A DNA stretch of 64,000 nucleotides, from positions 744,001 to 808,000 of the forward strand of contig NZ_CP029191.1 in assembly GCF_008642335.1 (NCBI RefSeq), written 5' to 3'. The notes under the pieces are model-generated. The model was not told the origin of the DNA. It made no database searches and worked only from the letters and a program-made list of their open reading frames with translations. Every line of letters begins with the position of its first letter. Within the stretch, counting starts at the first letter, position 1. A program made the position numbers and the translations under genes. The stretch is from Streptomyces venezuelae. Lineage in GTDB: Bacteria; Actinomycetota; Actinomycetes; Streptomycetales; Streptomycetaceae. This document shows positions 39,986-49,210 of this stretch, piece by piece.

Positions 39986-41902
39986 TCAGCGGGGAGTGAT
40001 CGTTACCGTCGCATGCTGCTCGCCCGGCCCCGTGGGTCTGGTCCGGAGTCGGGTCGGCTGGGTCGGCAGTCTGCCCTCGGTGAGGGCGAAGCGCGGCAGT
40101 GACACCTCGTACGTGTCCGCTATCGCACGCAGGGCACGGCTCTCGTCCGCGCGGTCGGCGGCCGGTCCGGCGGGGTCCGGGAACAGGTGGTCGGGGGCCA
40201 GCTCCGCGGGGAGCTCGCCCCATTGGAGGCGGTTGGCCCCGTGGACGGTGAAGCCATGGCGCTCCTCGCCGTCCTCGACGCAGGCGAAGTGGAACAGGCC
40301 GTCATGCCGCCAGACGGTGAGCGCGCGGGTGCCGCGCGACAGTTCGGCGCCCGGGTGGGCCGGACGGTCCGGGTCGGAGCCGAGCATGCGGTGCGACTCG
40401 AAGGCGAAACTCCAGCTGCCTGCGGCGCCAGGCCGTCCCACGGCACCTATGCGGGCCATGGGCCCACGCCGCTCCCCCTGCCACGCGTACTCGAGCCCGA
40501 GGAGTTCCGCCCCGCTCGCCACCGGCTCCAACGGCCCCGTCCCGAACCGCTCCGCCAACTCCTCGGGCCGCACGCCCTCGACCAGGACGAACCGGTACGC
40601 GCCGCGGCGGAGCCCGCCCATGCTCTCCTCGTCCGCCAGCCAGGCGAGCCCGTCGCGCACGCTCTCGACCGTGGCGGCGGCAGGCACAGGAACGGGAATC
40701 GCCTCCCCCTGCCCGGCCCGAGGGGTGCGCAGCAGCTCCCGGCCCCGCTCCGGTGTGATCACCGGACCGAGCACCGGATCGCCGAGCAGCCCGAACGGAG
40801 CGATGTGATCGTCCGAGTACGGTTCCCACCGCGGAACCGCTCCCGCGAGCACCCGCCAGGCGCCGTCCGTGTCGCCCCACCGCGCCAGCTCCCTGGCCTC
40901 CTTGACGGCACGTCCGAAGACACCGGGCGACTCGTACTCGTACGTACGCCGCCTGATCCGCTCCAGGACCACCTCGGCCCGCTCCCTGTCCGACGCATAG
41001 TCATCGCTCGCAGGACCGAGCACGAAACGGTCGTCCGCCCGCCCCTCGCGCAGATGGCCCCGGACCTTCAGTGGCAGTACCTCACCCGCGTACAACGGGT
41101 CGTCCATACGCGGATCGACCGGCACCCAGCCGTGCCCGTCGAGCAGCGCCCGCAGCTGGGAGGCCAGGAGCTGCGCCCGCGGTCTGCCGAGGTCCGCAGC
41201 CTCACCGAAGACGGCGAGCGCCTCGTCCAACTCGCCCGCCAGACACCGCAGTCTGGCCTCCTCCACCCGGTCGTCGAGCTCACGCGTCACCCCGTTCTCG
41301 AACCCGGGATCGCTGCCGCCCGATCGGTAGAGGTCCTTGTACATCTCCTCCATGAACGCGCGGAACGACTCGTACCGTTCGGGTCCCTCACCGCTCCACC
41401 CATGGTGTACGTAGACCGCCCACTCCCCGTCCGCGTCCACCTCTCCCGGGTCGAGCAGCACGTCGGTCATGTCGGAGTCGAGCGACAGCTGCAAGGCACG
41501 CCCCCACATGCCGGCGTGCAGCACTTCCTGCGCGGTGGGGTTCTCCCCCACCTTCTCCTCGTACGACTTCTGCAGCCGGAACGGATCCCCGTACGGCACG
41601 ATGTCATCCGCTCCCGCCAGCAGATAGACGGAACCCCCCGCGTGCCGCCAACCATCCGTCACCTCGAGGAAGGAGCGCAGCGAGGGCGGCAGCGGCACCG
41701 CGATCCCCAGCCCGCGCAAGCGCTCCTCCAACGCGGCCATCCGCTCGGAACCGGCCGGACCGAACCCCAGCCAACGGCTCCGCACGACGTCCTCGTCCAG
41801 CTCCTCGAACTCCTCCGGCTCACTCGCGGCCAGCGCGTCCAGCCACTCCCCGCTCCACCGCTCGAGCCAGGGCCCCCACTCGAAGATCTCCATGCGTGCC
41901 AT
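39986..41902 (-). CDS. SMI1/KNR4-family protein, large
   Basis: 638 residues. The N-terminal region (ERLRGLGIAVPLPPSLRSFLEVTDGWRHAGGSVYLLAGADDIVPYG, and ESFRAFMEEMYKDLY) is a SMI1/KNR4 (SUKH) domain. SUKH proteins often act as immunity proteins against nuclease or deaminase toxins. The C-terminal half has no family I recognise. No toxin gene is adjacent, so an immunity role is not demonstrated. Start placed at ATG 41902 (MARMEIFEW) or 41893; upstream residues to 42082 are Arg/Pro-rich and look non-coding. Confidence 0.72.
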   Translation of the reverse strand: MARMEIFEWGPWLERWSGEWLDALAASEPEEFEELDEDVVRSRWLGFGPAGSERMAALEERLRGLGIAVPLPPSLRSFLEVTDGWRHAGGSVYLLAGADDIVPYGDPFRLQKSYEEKVGENPTAQEVLHAGMWGRALQLSLDSDMTDVLLDPGEVDADGEWAVYVHHGWSGEGPERYESFRAFMEEMYKDLYRSGGSDPGFENGVTRELDDRVEEARLRCLAGELDEALAVFGEAADLGRPRAQLLASQLRALLDGHGWVPVDPRMDDPLYAGEVLPLKVRGHLREGRADDRFVLGPASDDYASDRERAEVVLERIRRRTYEYESPGVFGRAVKEARELARWGDTDGAWRVLAGAVPRWEPYSDDHIAPFGLLGDPVLGPVITPERGRELLRTPRAGQGEAIPVPVPAAATVESVRDGLAWLADEESMGGLRRGAYRFVLVEGVRPEELAERFGTGPLEPVASGAELLGLEYAWQGERRGPMARIGAVGRPGAAGSWSFAFESHRMLGSDPDRPAHPGAELSRGTRALTVWRHDGLFHFACVEDGEERHGFTVHGANRLQWGELPAELAPDHLFPDPAGPAADRADESRALRAIADTYEVSLPRFALTEGRLPTQPTRLRTRPTGPGEQHATVTITPR

Positions 41903-42112
41903 CGTGACAGCCACCACTGACAATTGCCGCTGGCGTCGGGGTCGATGGCCGCCCGACGCCAGCGGCCGCACCGGGTGCAGGGCCGTGCCCGGTCGGGGGT
42001 CCGGGTACGTCCCTGCGTGAAGTACTTCGTGGGCAGGGGCGGTTTTGGATGCGGCGTCAGAGGGGTTTCGCCGCCGAGGCATGGGAGCCTCCTGCGAGCC
42101 GGTCGTGGCGCC

Positions 42113-42478
42113 TCACCCCTTCCCCGCCCTCTTCTTGGCCGGCGCGATGAACTCGCCCCGAGTCTTGGCCTGTTCGTACCCCTGCTTGTCGAAGACGCTC
42201 TTGCGGTGGAAGACGGCCCACGGATAGTAGTAGTACGGAACGAAGTACTGCTTGCCCTCGTGCGTGGACTGGTCCTTCGGCGTCTGCGAGAAACCACTGA
42301 AGTCCTGCCACACGTCGCTGATGTCGACCCGCAGGCCCTTCTCCGCGAAAACCTCGACCGTCTTCCCGGTCTTTTTCTCGTACGCGTCGAAAGCGTCCTG
42401 GAACGCCTTCTTCGGTACCGTGTCGGAGAAGTTGGAACCGACGGTGACCTCGTTCTCGTTGCCGCCGGGAGAGCCGGG
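42113..42478 (-). pseudogene. Remnant of an ABC sugar-binding lipoprotein
   Basis: Reading leftwards, a frame gives NENEVTVGSNFSDTVPKKAFQDAFDAYEKKTGKTVEV, then jumps straight to FAEKGLRVDISDVWQDFSGFSQTPKDQSTHEGKQYFVPYYYYPWAVFHRKSVFDKQGYEQAKTRGEFIAPAKK before TGA at 42113. This is the start of a family-1 solute-binding protein with an internal deletion and loss of everything after about residue 120. No ATPase or permease genes remain next to it. It lies directly before an alpha-galactosidase on the opposite strand, so it was probably an alpha-galactoside importer. Confidence 0.7.
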
Positions 42479-42589
42479 GCAGAGGCGGCCGGGACATCCG
42501 ATGTCCTGTCATGTCGGGCTCACCTGACGGCCCGGCAGACCCACTGAACGATGACTGCCATGAGTATGCGAGTACGGAGGAACGTAACG

Positions 42590-44674
42590 ATGCGTCATCT
42601 CCCAGCCCGCACCACCCGTACGAGAGTGGTCGGATCACTGACCGCCGCCCTGCTCTGCGCCGCCGGGCTCGCCACGCCCGCCGCGGGCGCCACCACCCGT
42701 GACGCCGCCACCCCACCCGCCGACGCCCCACCCGCTGCCATGCCGAACCCCGCCGCCCCCTCGGTGAAGCTCCCCGACGGTCTCGCCCGCACTCCGCCCA
42801 TGGGCTTCAACAACTGGAACTCCACCCATTGCCGCGCGGAGTTCGACGAGGCGATGGTCAAGGGAATCGCGGACATCTTCGTCGAGAAGGGGCTGAAGGA
42901 CGCCGGATACCAGTACGTCAATCTCGACGACTGCTGGGCGCTTCCGCAGCGTGACGCGAACGGCAAACTGGTGCCCGATCCCGTCCGTTTTCCCAACGGG
43001 ATCAAAGCGGTCGCCGACTACGTCCACTCCAAAGGCCTCAAACTCGGCATCTATACGAGCGCGGGCACCAAGACCTGCAATGTCGCGGGCTTCCCCGGTG
43101 CCCTCGGGCATGAGCGCAGCGACGCCCAGCAGTTCGCGGACTGGGGCGTCGACTATCTCAAGTACGACAACTGCAACAACCAGGGTGTCGACGCCAAGCA
43201 GCGGTACATCGCCATGCGCGACGCGCTGAAGGCCGCCTCCGAAAGCACCGGAAGGCCCATCGTCTACAGCATCTGCGAATGGGGCGAGAACAAGCCCTGG
43301 GAATGGGCGGCGGACGTCGGCCACCTCTGGCGCACCACCGGTGACATCAGCGACAACTGGGGCTCCATGTTGTCGATCATGAAGAGGAACCTGCCGCTCG
43401 CGAAGTACGCCGGTCCCGGCCACTGGAACGACCCCGACATGCTCGAGGTCGGCAACGGCGGCATGACCGGCACCGAGTACCGCACCCACTTCTCGATGTG
43501 GTCGATCATGGCCGCGCCCCTGCTCATCGGCTCCGACCTGCGCAAGGCCACCCCCGAGACCTTCGAGATCCTCGGCAACAAGGAAGTCATCGCCGTCGAC
43601 CAGGACCCGCTGGGCAAGCAGGGCGAGGTCGTCTCGTCGCAGGGCGGACGCTGGGTCGTCGCCAAGGAGATGAAGGACGGCAGCCGCGCCGTCGCCCTCT
43701 TCAACGAGACCGGCAGCCCGCAGTCCGTCGCCACGACGGCGAAGGCGGTCGGACTTCCCGACGCCGACGCGTACACCCTGCGCGACCTGTGGCAGCACAA
43801 GAGCTACAACACGGCCGGCCGGATCGCGGCGACCGTCCCCGCGCACGGCACCGTACTGCTGCGCGTCTCCGCCGACGGCAAGTGGGCGCACCACCCGCCG
43901 GCCATCGAACTTGGCCTGAAGGGCGGCCTGTTCGTTGAGGCCGGCAAGCCCGCCGACGTGACGTCCGAGGTCACGAACCTGGGCCGTACGCCCGCCCAGC
44001 GGGTCGCCGTGACGCTCGGCGCGCCCTCGGGGTGGACCGTGAAGGCCACATCGCCCAGCACGGCGCGCTCGCTGCGGACCGGCACGTCGCTCGCCACGTC
44101 CTGGACCGTCACCGCGCCGACGGGCACGAAGCCGGGATCGTACGACGTGCGTCTGAAGGCCACGTACCGCTCACCGCAGGGCGTCCGCGCGGAGACGGTG
44201 CTGCCGCTCTCCGCCCAGGTGGTCGTGGCGCCCCCGGCCGGCGACTCGCTCCTCGGCGACCTGCCGTGGCTGTCGGCGACCAATGGCTGGGGACCCGTGG
44301 AGCGCAACACCAGCAATGGGGAGAGCGGCCTCGGCGACGGCAGGCCGATCACGATCGGCGGCAAGGTGTACGCGAAGGGGCTCGGCGCGCACGCGGAGAG
44401 CGCCGTCGAGTACTACACCGGGGCGGCCTGCGAGAAGGTCACCGCGCGGGTCGGCGTCGACGACGAGACGATCGTGAAGGGCACGGTCGCCTTCGAGATC
44501 TGGGCGGACGGCAGGAAGGCCGCCTCGACCGGTGTCCTCACCAACGCGATGCCCGCGCAGGAAATCTCCGCGGACGTGAGCGGAGCCCAGGTCGTACGCC
44601 TCGTCGTCACGGACGGCGGCGACGGCATCGACTCCGACCACGGCGACTGGGCGGAGGCCACGTTGAGCTGTTAG
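42590..44674 (+). CDS. Secreted GH27 alpha-galactosidase with NEW3 and NPCBM domains
   Basis: 694 residues from ATG 42590 (GGAGG 9 bp upstream). The signal peptide (RVVGSLTAALLCAAGLATPAAGA) exports it. The GH27 barrel starts TPPMGFNNWNSTHC; the nucleophile is Asp in DYLKYDNCNN (about residue 193) and the acid/base Asp in GDISDNW (about 255). A C-terminal anti-parallel domain follows, then an NEW3-type Ig-like domain and an NPCBM carbohydrate-binding module (LPWLSATNGWGPVERNTSNGESGLGD...KGLGAHAESAVEY). It releases galactose from melibiose-type or galactomannan-type sugars outside the cell. ROK kinase and LacI regulator genes follow. Confidence 0.9.
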   Translation: MRHLPARTTRTRVVGSLTAALLCAAGLATPAAGATTRDAATPPADAPPAAMPNPAAPSVKLPDGLARTPPMGFNNWNSTHCRAEFDEAMVKGIADIFVEKGLKDAGYQYVNLDDCWALPQRDANGKLVPDPVRFPNGIKAVADYVHSKGLKLGIYTSAGTKTCNVAGFPGALGHERSDAQQFADWGVDYLKYDNCNNQGVDAKQRYIAMRDALKAASESTGRPIVYSICEWGENKPWEWAADVGHLWRTTGDISDNWGSMLSIMKRNLPLAKYAGPGHWNDPDMLEVGNGGMTGTEYRTHFSMWSIMAAPLLIGSDLRKATPETFEILGNKEVIAVDQDPLGKQGEVVSSQGGRWVVAKEMKDGSRAVALFNETGSPQSVATTAKAVGLPDADAYTLRDLWQHKSYNTAGRIAATVPAHGTVLLRVSADGKWAHHPPAIELGLKGGLFVEAGKPADVTSEVTNLGRTPAQRVAVTLGAPSGWTVKATSPSTARSLRTGTSLATSWTVTAPTGTKPGSYDVRLKATYRSPQGVRAETVLPLSAQVVVAPPAGDSLLGDLPWLSATNGWGPVERNTSNGESGLGDGRPITIGGKVYAKGLGAHAESAVEYYTGAACEKVTARVGVDDETIVKGTVAFEIWADGRKAASTGVLTNAMPAQEISADVSGAQVVRLVVTDGGDGIDSDHGDWAEATLSC

Positions 44675-44718
44675 GGCCTGCGTCGGAAGCCCGCCTGCCC
44701 CGCGCCCCCGAACAGGGC

Positions 44719-45690
44719 CTAGCGTCCGGCAGCGGGAGCGGCCAGGCGCGCCGTCGCGCTCGGCTCCAGGTCGAGCGCGGCCGCGGCCGCGCCCACCAGC
44801 CCCGCGTCCGTGCCCATCAACGCGGGCGCCACGGTCAGTTGGCGTACGAAGGACAGCGTGGCGTAGTCCCGCAGGGCGCGGCGCAGCGGGGTGAAGAGCA
44901 CGTCGCCCGCCTTCCCCACTCCCCCGCCGATCACCGCGATGTCGATCTCGACGAGGGTGGCCGTGGCGGCGATCCCGGCGGCCAGCGCCTGGGCCGCCCG
45001 TTCGAAGGAGGCGAGCGCCACGGGGTCACCGGCACGGGCGGCGGTCGCCACCGCGGCCGCCGACGTGTCGCCGTCGGCGCCGGGGAGCCAGCCGCCTTCG
45101 ATGGCGCGGCGCGCGATGTTCGGGCCGCTCGCCATCCGTTCGACACAGCCCCGCGCACCGCACGGGCAGGCGTCGCCGTCGAGGTCCACACTGATGTGGC
45201 CGATGTGCCCCGCGTTGCCCGTGGGGCCCGCGTGCAGCTTGCCGCCGAGGACGAGGCCGCCGCCGACGCCCGTGGACACGACCATGCACAGCGCGTTGTC
45301 GTGGCCGCGCGCCGCGCCCTGCCAGTGTTCGGCGGCCGTCATCGCCACGCCGTCGCCGACCAGGACGACGGGAAGCCCGCCTGTCGCCGCGCGGACGCGG
45401 TCGACCAGCGGGTAGCCGCGCCAGCCAGGGACGTTGACCGGGCTGACCGTGCCCGCGGAGGCGTCCACGGGGCCCGCGCTGCCGATGCCCACGGCTGTCG
45501 CGCGGCCCCACAGGTCGCCGGCGGTCAGCTCGCCGAGGACCTCCTCGACCGCCCGCATCACCGTGTCGCCGTCCTCACGCGCGGGCGTCGGACGCTGCGC
45601 CCGCAGGAGGATACGGCCGCGCCCGTCCACCAGGGCTCCGGCGATCTTGGTGCCGCCGATGTCGAGTGCGGCGACGAGGTCCATGTGCAT
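44719..45690 (-). CDS. ROK-family sugar kinase
   Basis: 323 residues. LVAALDIGGTKIAGALVD is the phosphate-1 motif of ROK/glucokinase enzymes. GTVSPVNVPGW, DGVAMTAAEHW, MVVSTGVGGGLVL and the zinc-binding CPCGARGCVE motif follow. There is no DNA-binding N-terminus, so this is a kinase (glucokinase-like), not a regulator. It phosphorylates a hexose in the cytoplasm, plausibly the sugars released by the neighbouring alpha-galactosidase. Divergent from a LacI repressor, with a 12-bp palindromic operator between them. ATG 45690 or 45684. Confidence 0.87.
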   Translation of the reverse strand: MHMDLVAALDIGGTKIAGALVDGRGRILLRAQRPTPAREDGDTVMRAVEEVLGELTAGDLWGRATAVGIGSAGPVDASAGTVSPVNVPGWRGYPLVDRVRAATGGLPVVLVGDGVAMTAAEHWQGAARGHDNALCMVVSTGVGGGLVLGGKLHAGPTGNAGHIGHISVDLDGDACPCGARGCVERMASGPNIARRAIEGGWLPGADGDTSAAAVATAARAGDPVALASFERAAQALAAGIAATATLVEIDIAVIGGGVGKAGDVLFTPLRRALRDYATLSFVRQLTVAPALMGTDAGLVGAAAAALDLEPSATARLAAPAAGR

Positions 45691-45756
45691 CTGTGTCGGG
45701 TCTCCTGGTGTATCGGCAGGCCGGAGAGAGTGCGAAGGTCAGTCTCCCTTGCATCT

Positions 45757-45768
45757 GACAACGTTGTC
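45757..45768. promoter_or_regulatory. LacI-type operator palindrome
   Basis: GACAACGTTGTC is a perfect 12-bp palindrome with the central CG step and TG...CA flanks expected of LacI-family sites. It lies between the ROK kinase and LacI starts, about 22 bp before the LacI ATG. Confidence 0.75.
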
Positions 45769-45790
45769 CAGGCCCTATGCTCGACGCCAC

Positions 45791-46891
45791 ATGCTCATGG
45801 ACCACATCATGGACCACCTCGTGGACGACAGGACAGGACAGCGCACCGTGGCCGAGACCGCCGCCCGACGACCCGAGAACCGGTACGGCAACCGGCCGAC
45901 CATGAAGGACGTCGCCGCGCGCGCGGGGGTCGGCCTCAAGACCGTGTCCCGCGTCGTGAACGGCGAGCCGGGCGTCACCCCCGACACCGAGCGCCGCGTG
46001 CAGGAGGCCATCGACGCGCTGGGCTTCCGCCGCAACGACAGTGCGCGCGTCCTGCGCAAGGGGCGCACCGCCAGCATCGGCCTCGTACTGGAGGATCTGG
46101 CCGACCCCTTCTACGGCCCGCTGAGCCGTGCCGTCGAGGAGGTCGCGCGGGCGCACGGCGCGCTGCTGATCAACGGGTCGAGCGCGGAGGACCCGGACCG
46201 CGAGCAGGAGTTGGTGCTCGCGCTGTGCGCGCGGCGTGTCGACGGGCTCGTGGTGATTCCGGCCGGGGACGACCACCGTTACCTGGAGCCGGAGATCGCC
46301 GCCGGTGTCGCCACCGTCTTCGTCGACCGGCCCGCCGGGAAGATCGACGCCGACGTGGTGCTCTCCGACAGCTTCGGCGGCGCGCGGAACGGCGTCGCGC
46401 ACCTCATCGCCCACGGGCACCGCCGCATCGGCTTCATCGGCGACCAGCCGCGCATCCACACCGCGATAGAGCGCCTGCGCGGGTACCGCGCGGCGATGGA
46501 GGACGCGGACATTCCCGTCGACGAGGCGTGGGTGTCGCTCGGCGTCACCGATCCGGAGCGGGTGCGCGTGGCGGCCGAGACGATGCTGAGCGGCCCGGAG
46601 CCGGTCACGGCGGTGTTCGCGGGCAACAACCGGGTGACGGTGACGGTCGTACGCGTCCTGGCCTCGCTCGACCGCCCCGTGGCCCTCGTCGGCTTCGACG
46701 ACATCGAGCTGGCGGACCTGCTGAACCCCGGCGTGACCGTCGTCGCGCAGGACGCGGCACAGCTGGGCAGGACGGCGGCGGAACGGCTGTTCCGTCAGCT
46801 CGACGGCGCGTCGGAGGCCCCGGAACGGATCGAGCTGCCGACGCGGCTCATCACGCGCGGGTCGGGGGAACTGCCGCCCGCGGACCGGTAG
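45791..46891 (+). CDS. LacI-family transcriptional repressor
   Basis: 366 residues. Unlike typical LacI proteins it has about 36 residues (MLMDHIMDHLVDDRTG and Arg/Asn-rich segment) before the HTH TMKDVAARAGVGLKTVSRVVNG. The periplasmic-binding-like effector domain follows (ASIGLVLEDLADPFYGPLSRAVEEVARAHG, VDGLVVIP, GHRRIGFIGD, VTAVFAGNN, VALVGFDDIELADLLNPGVTVV). It should repress itself and the divergent ROK kinase, and perhaps the alpha-galactosidase, in response to a galactoside or hexose. The start may instead be a later ATG (ATG at 45806 or 45809 region, or the TMKD methionine). Confidence 0.87.
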   Translation: MLMDHIMDHLVDDRTGQRTVAETAARRPENRYGNRPTMKDVAARAGVGLKTVSRVVNGEPGVTPDTERRVQEAIDALGFRRNDSARVLRKGRTASIGLVLEDLADPFYGPLSRAVEEVARAHGALLINGSSAEDPDREQELVLALCARRVDGLVVIPAGDDHRYLEPEIAAGVATVFVDRPAGKIDADVVLSDSFGGARNGVAHLIAHGHRRIGFIGDQPRIHTAIERLRGYRAAMEDADIPVDEAWVSLGVTDPERVRVAAETMLSGPEPVTAVFAGNNRVTVTVVRVLASLDRPVALVGFDDIELADLLNPGVTVVAQDAAQLGRTAAERLFRQLDGASEAPERIELPTRLITRGSGELPPADR

Positions 46892-46936
46892 TCCAGACAT
46901 CTGCCGCCGTCACCTTGTTCAGAACTTTCGGGGCAT

Positions 46937-47386
46937 TCAGGGCCAGAAGACCACCGCGAGGGCGATGAGCATGCCGAGGGCCAGCAGGCCGCCGATGGCA
47001 CCGAAGACCAGAGCCACCTTCGCCGTAGGGGGCCGGAGCTCCTGCCAGCCCAGTTCCTGTGCGGCCGCGCGGATCAGCCTGTGGCCGTCGGCGGAGGAGA
47101 ACGACGTCCGCTCGCTGCCGTCCAGGGAGCGGCTCCAGGTCCGGTATCGGGCGCGGCCGCGCTCCACCGTGCGGCCGCCGGACTCGCCCCGCGTGCGGAC
47201 GATGTCCGTCATGGTGAAGGTTTTTTCGCGCGGCTGCAGTTCTACGCGGTAGGTGTGCACCTGTGTGGTGTGCCGGCCCACCTGCGGAACGTTGACCGTC
47301 ATGTCGAAGCCGCGGCCAGTCCGCCGCAGGCGGTACGACGTGCCCTCCGTGGCGGCCTGGACGCGGGCGTACAGCGTTTCGCTCAT
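46937..47386 (-). CDS. Membrane protein downstream of a Ser/Thr kinase
   Basis: 149 residues from ATG 47386, overlapping the kinase stop by one base (TGATG). The N-terminal soluble part is beta-rich (YRLRRTGRGFDMTVNVPQVGRHTTQVHTYRVELQPREKTFTMTDIVRT) and the C-terminus is one hydrophobic segment (VALVFGAIGGLLALGMLIALAVVFW). The tight coupling suggests it works with the kinase, as a substrate or localisation partner. I do not recognise the family. The long upstream frame on this strand is a kinase shadow. Confidence 0.7.
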   Translation of the reverse strand: MSETLYARVQAATEGTSYRLRRTGRGFDMTVNVPQVGRHTTQVHTYRVELQPREKTFTMTDIVRTRGESGGRTVERGRARYRTWSRSLDGSERTSFSSADGHRLIRAAAQELGWQELRPPTAKVALVFGAIGGLLALGMLIALAVVFWP

Positions 47387-49116
47387 CAGCAGACCGGCAG
47401 TCCGGGCAGCGGCTTGTCGTTGTCGCCGCCCTTCAAGTAGACGTCGCTGACGAAGACGTTCGTGTTGCCGCTGTCGTCGTCCGTCTTGGCCCACCAGACG
47501 TTCGTCCACTGGCCGGACGTCTCGCGGCGGCCCAGGTTCTGCTGGCAGTAGAAATAGTTGGTGCCCGCGTTCAGCGTGCCGACCCGGGCACCGCCCGCGG
47601 TGTACGAGTTCGCCGTGCGCCACACGTCGCAGTTGTACTTGCCGCCGCCCGCCGGGTGACAGACCGGATCCGGCGCGGAGCCGCCCTCGGTGGGCTTGGT
47701 GGCGTCGGGGCGGGACGGGGTCTTGCCGTCGTCCTTGCTCTTGTCGGTGTCCCGGTCGGACGCGTCCTTGTCGTCCTTGTCGTCCTTGCCGGTGGCGTCC
47801 CTCTTGTCGCCGTCCTTCGCGTCGTCGGACGGCTTCGTGCGCGGCTCGCGGGGCTTCTCGTCGCCCTGCCCCGACGGCTTGGGCCGCTCCGACTCGCCGC
47901 CGAGGGGGCCGCGGCTGCCGTCGTCGTCGTTGGACGCCGCGCCTGCGGGTGACGTGCCTTCCCGGGCCTGGTCGCTCTTGTCCTCCTTGCCGTTGAGGAC
48001 GGCCACCGTGGCTCCGGTCGCCGCCAGGACGACGGCGACGGCAGCGGCGGCGAGGAGTGCGCGTCCGCGGCGCGGGCGGCGCTGCGTCGACCGCATCTCG
48101 GCACGGGTCTCCGCGCGGTTCGGCGACGCGGGGCCGGGCGCCATGGGGGGCGCCTGCGTCACCGCCGGTGGCGGGCCGAAGCCCGGGGGCGGTGCGGCCG
48201 GGATGCTGCGCTCCGTCGGCCCGTAGGGCGCCTGCCGGGCCGGGACCGCGCTGTCGGGCGCGGCGGCCGCCACGCCCGCGAGCAGCAGCCGTGCCGCGTC
48301 CGCGTCGGGGCGTGCCTGCGGGTCCTTGTCCATGAGCTGGCGCAGTACGGGGGTCAGTGGTCCCGAACGCCGCGGCTCGGGCAGCGGGTCGACGACGATC
48401 GCGGTGAGCGTCGACCACGTCGACGTACGGCGGAAGGGCGACGAGCCCTCCACGGCGGCGTACAGCGTGGCGCCGAGGGCCCAGACGTCGGAGGCGGGGC
48501 CCGGGTCGTGTCCCTGGGCGCGCTCGGGCGCCAGGTAGTCGAGCGAGCCGACCAGTTCGCCGCTGCGGGTGAGGTGGGTGGCCGAGCCGTCGTTCGGGTC
48601 CTCCATCGTGGCGATGCCGAAGTCGGTGAGGACGACGCGTCCGCCGGTCTCCAGGAGGATGTTGCCGGGCTTCACGTCGCGGTGCAGGACACCGACGCGG
48701 TGGGCGGCGGCGAGCGCGTCCATGACCTTGGCGCCGATGTCGGCGGCTTCGCGGGGGTCGAGGGCGCCGCGGTCGCGCAACACGTCGTCCAGGGAGGGGC
48801 CGTCGACGAGCTCCATGACGATGAGGGGCCGTCCGTCGACCTCCGTCACGTCGTGCACGGCGACGACTCCGGGGTGGCGCACGCGGGCGGCGGCGCGTGC
48901 CTCGCGCTGCATGCGCAGGCGCAGGTCGGCCAGTTCGGGGCCTGCCGCGTCCGTATACGTACGGAGTTCCTTGACGGCGACCTCGCGATGCAGCACCTCG
49001 TCGACGGCGCGCCACACGACGCCCATGCCGCCCCTGCCGAGCTGTGCCACGACGCGGTAGCGCCCGGCGAGGAGTCTGCCCGCCTCGCCCGTCTGTTCCT
49101 GATCCCCCGAAAACAC
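47386..49116 (-). CDS. PknB-type Ser/Thr protein kinase with extracellular SH3-like domain
   Basis: 576 residues. The kinase domain (about 20-275) has the Gly-rich loop LGRGGMGVVW, Lys in VAVKEL, the HRD-type HRDVKPGNILL and the DFG loop LTDFGIA, all intact. A Pro-rich juxtamembrane region leads to one transmembrane helix (ALLAAAAVAVVLAATGATVAVL). After a very acidic Lys/Asp-rich linker comes an extracellular domain with three Cys (KYNCDVWRTANSYTAGGARVGTLNAGTNYFYCQQ...LPGLPVC) that looks like a bacterial SH3-type sensor instead of PASTA repeats. It probably senses a cell-wall or extracytoplasmic cue. Followed by a translationally coupled membrane-protein gene. Confidence 0.9.
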   Translation of the reverse strand: MFSGDQEQTGEAGRLLAGRYRVVAQLGRGGMGVVWRAVDEVLHREVAVKELRTYTDAAGPELADLRLRMQREARAAARVRHPGVVAVHDVTEVDGRPLIVMELVDGPSLDDVLRDRGALDPREAADIGAKVMDALAAAHRVGVLHRDVKPGNILLETGGRVVLTDFGIATMEDPNDGSATHLTRSGELVGSLDYLAPERAQGHDPGPASDVWALGATLYAAVEGSSPFRRTSTWSTLTAIVVDPLPEPRRSGPLTPVLRQLMDKDPQARPDADAARLLLAGVAAAAPDSAVPARQAPYGPTERSIPAAPPPGFGPPPAVTQAPPMAPGPASPNRAETRAEMRSTQRRPRRGRALLAAAAVAVVLAATGATVAVLNGKEDKSDQAREGTSPAGAASNDDDGSRGPLGGESERPKPSGQGDEKPREPRTKPSDDAKDGDKRDATGKDDKDDKDASDRDTDKSKDDGKTPSRPDATKPTEGGSAPDPVCHPAGGGKYNCDVWRTANSYTAGGARVGTLNAGTNYFYCQQNLGRRETSGQWTNVWWAKTDDDSGNTNVFVSDVYLKGGDNDKPLPGLPVC

Positions 49117-49210
49117 CGCTGCCCCGTTCCTGTCAAGCCACTTTCCGTGGCGTACAGACTACGGGGCAGCAGTGACCGTCAGTGGCTGCTGTTACCGACC
49201 TGGCACGCTG

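Noticed and set aside
42057..42731. A 224-codon reverse frame over the alpha-galactosidase promoter
   Set aside because: It is in a different frame from the recognisable solute-binding-protein remnant and shows only Arg-rich shadow sequence.
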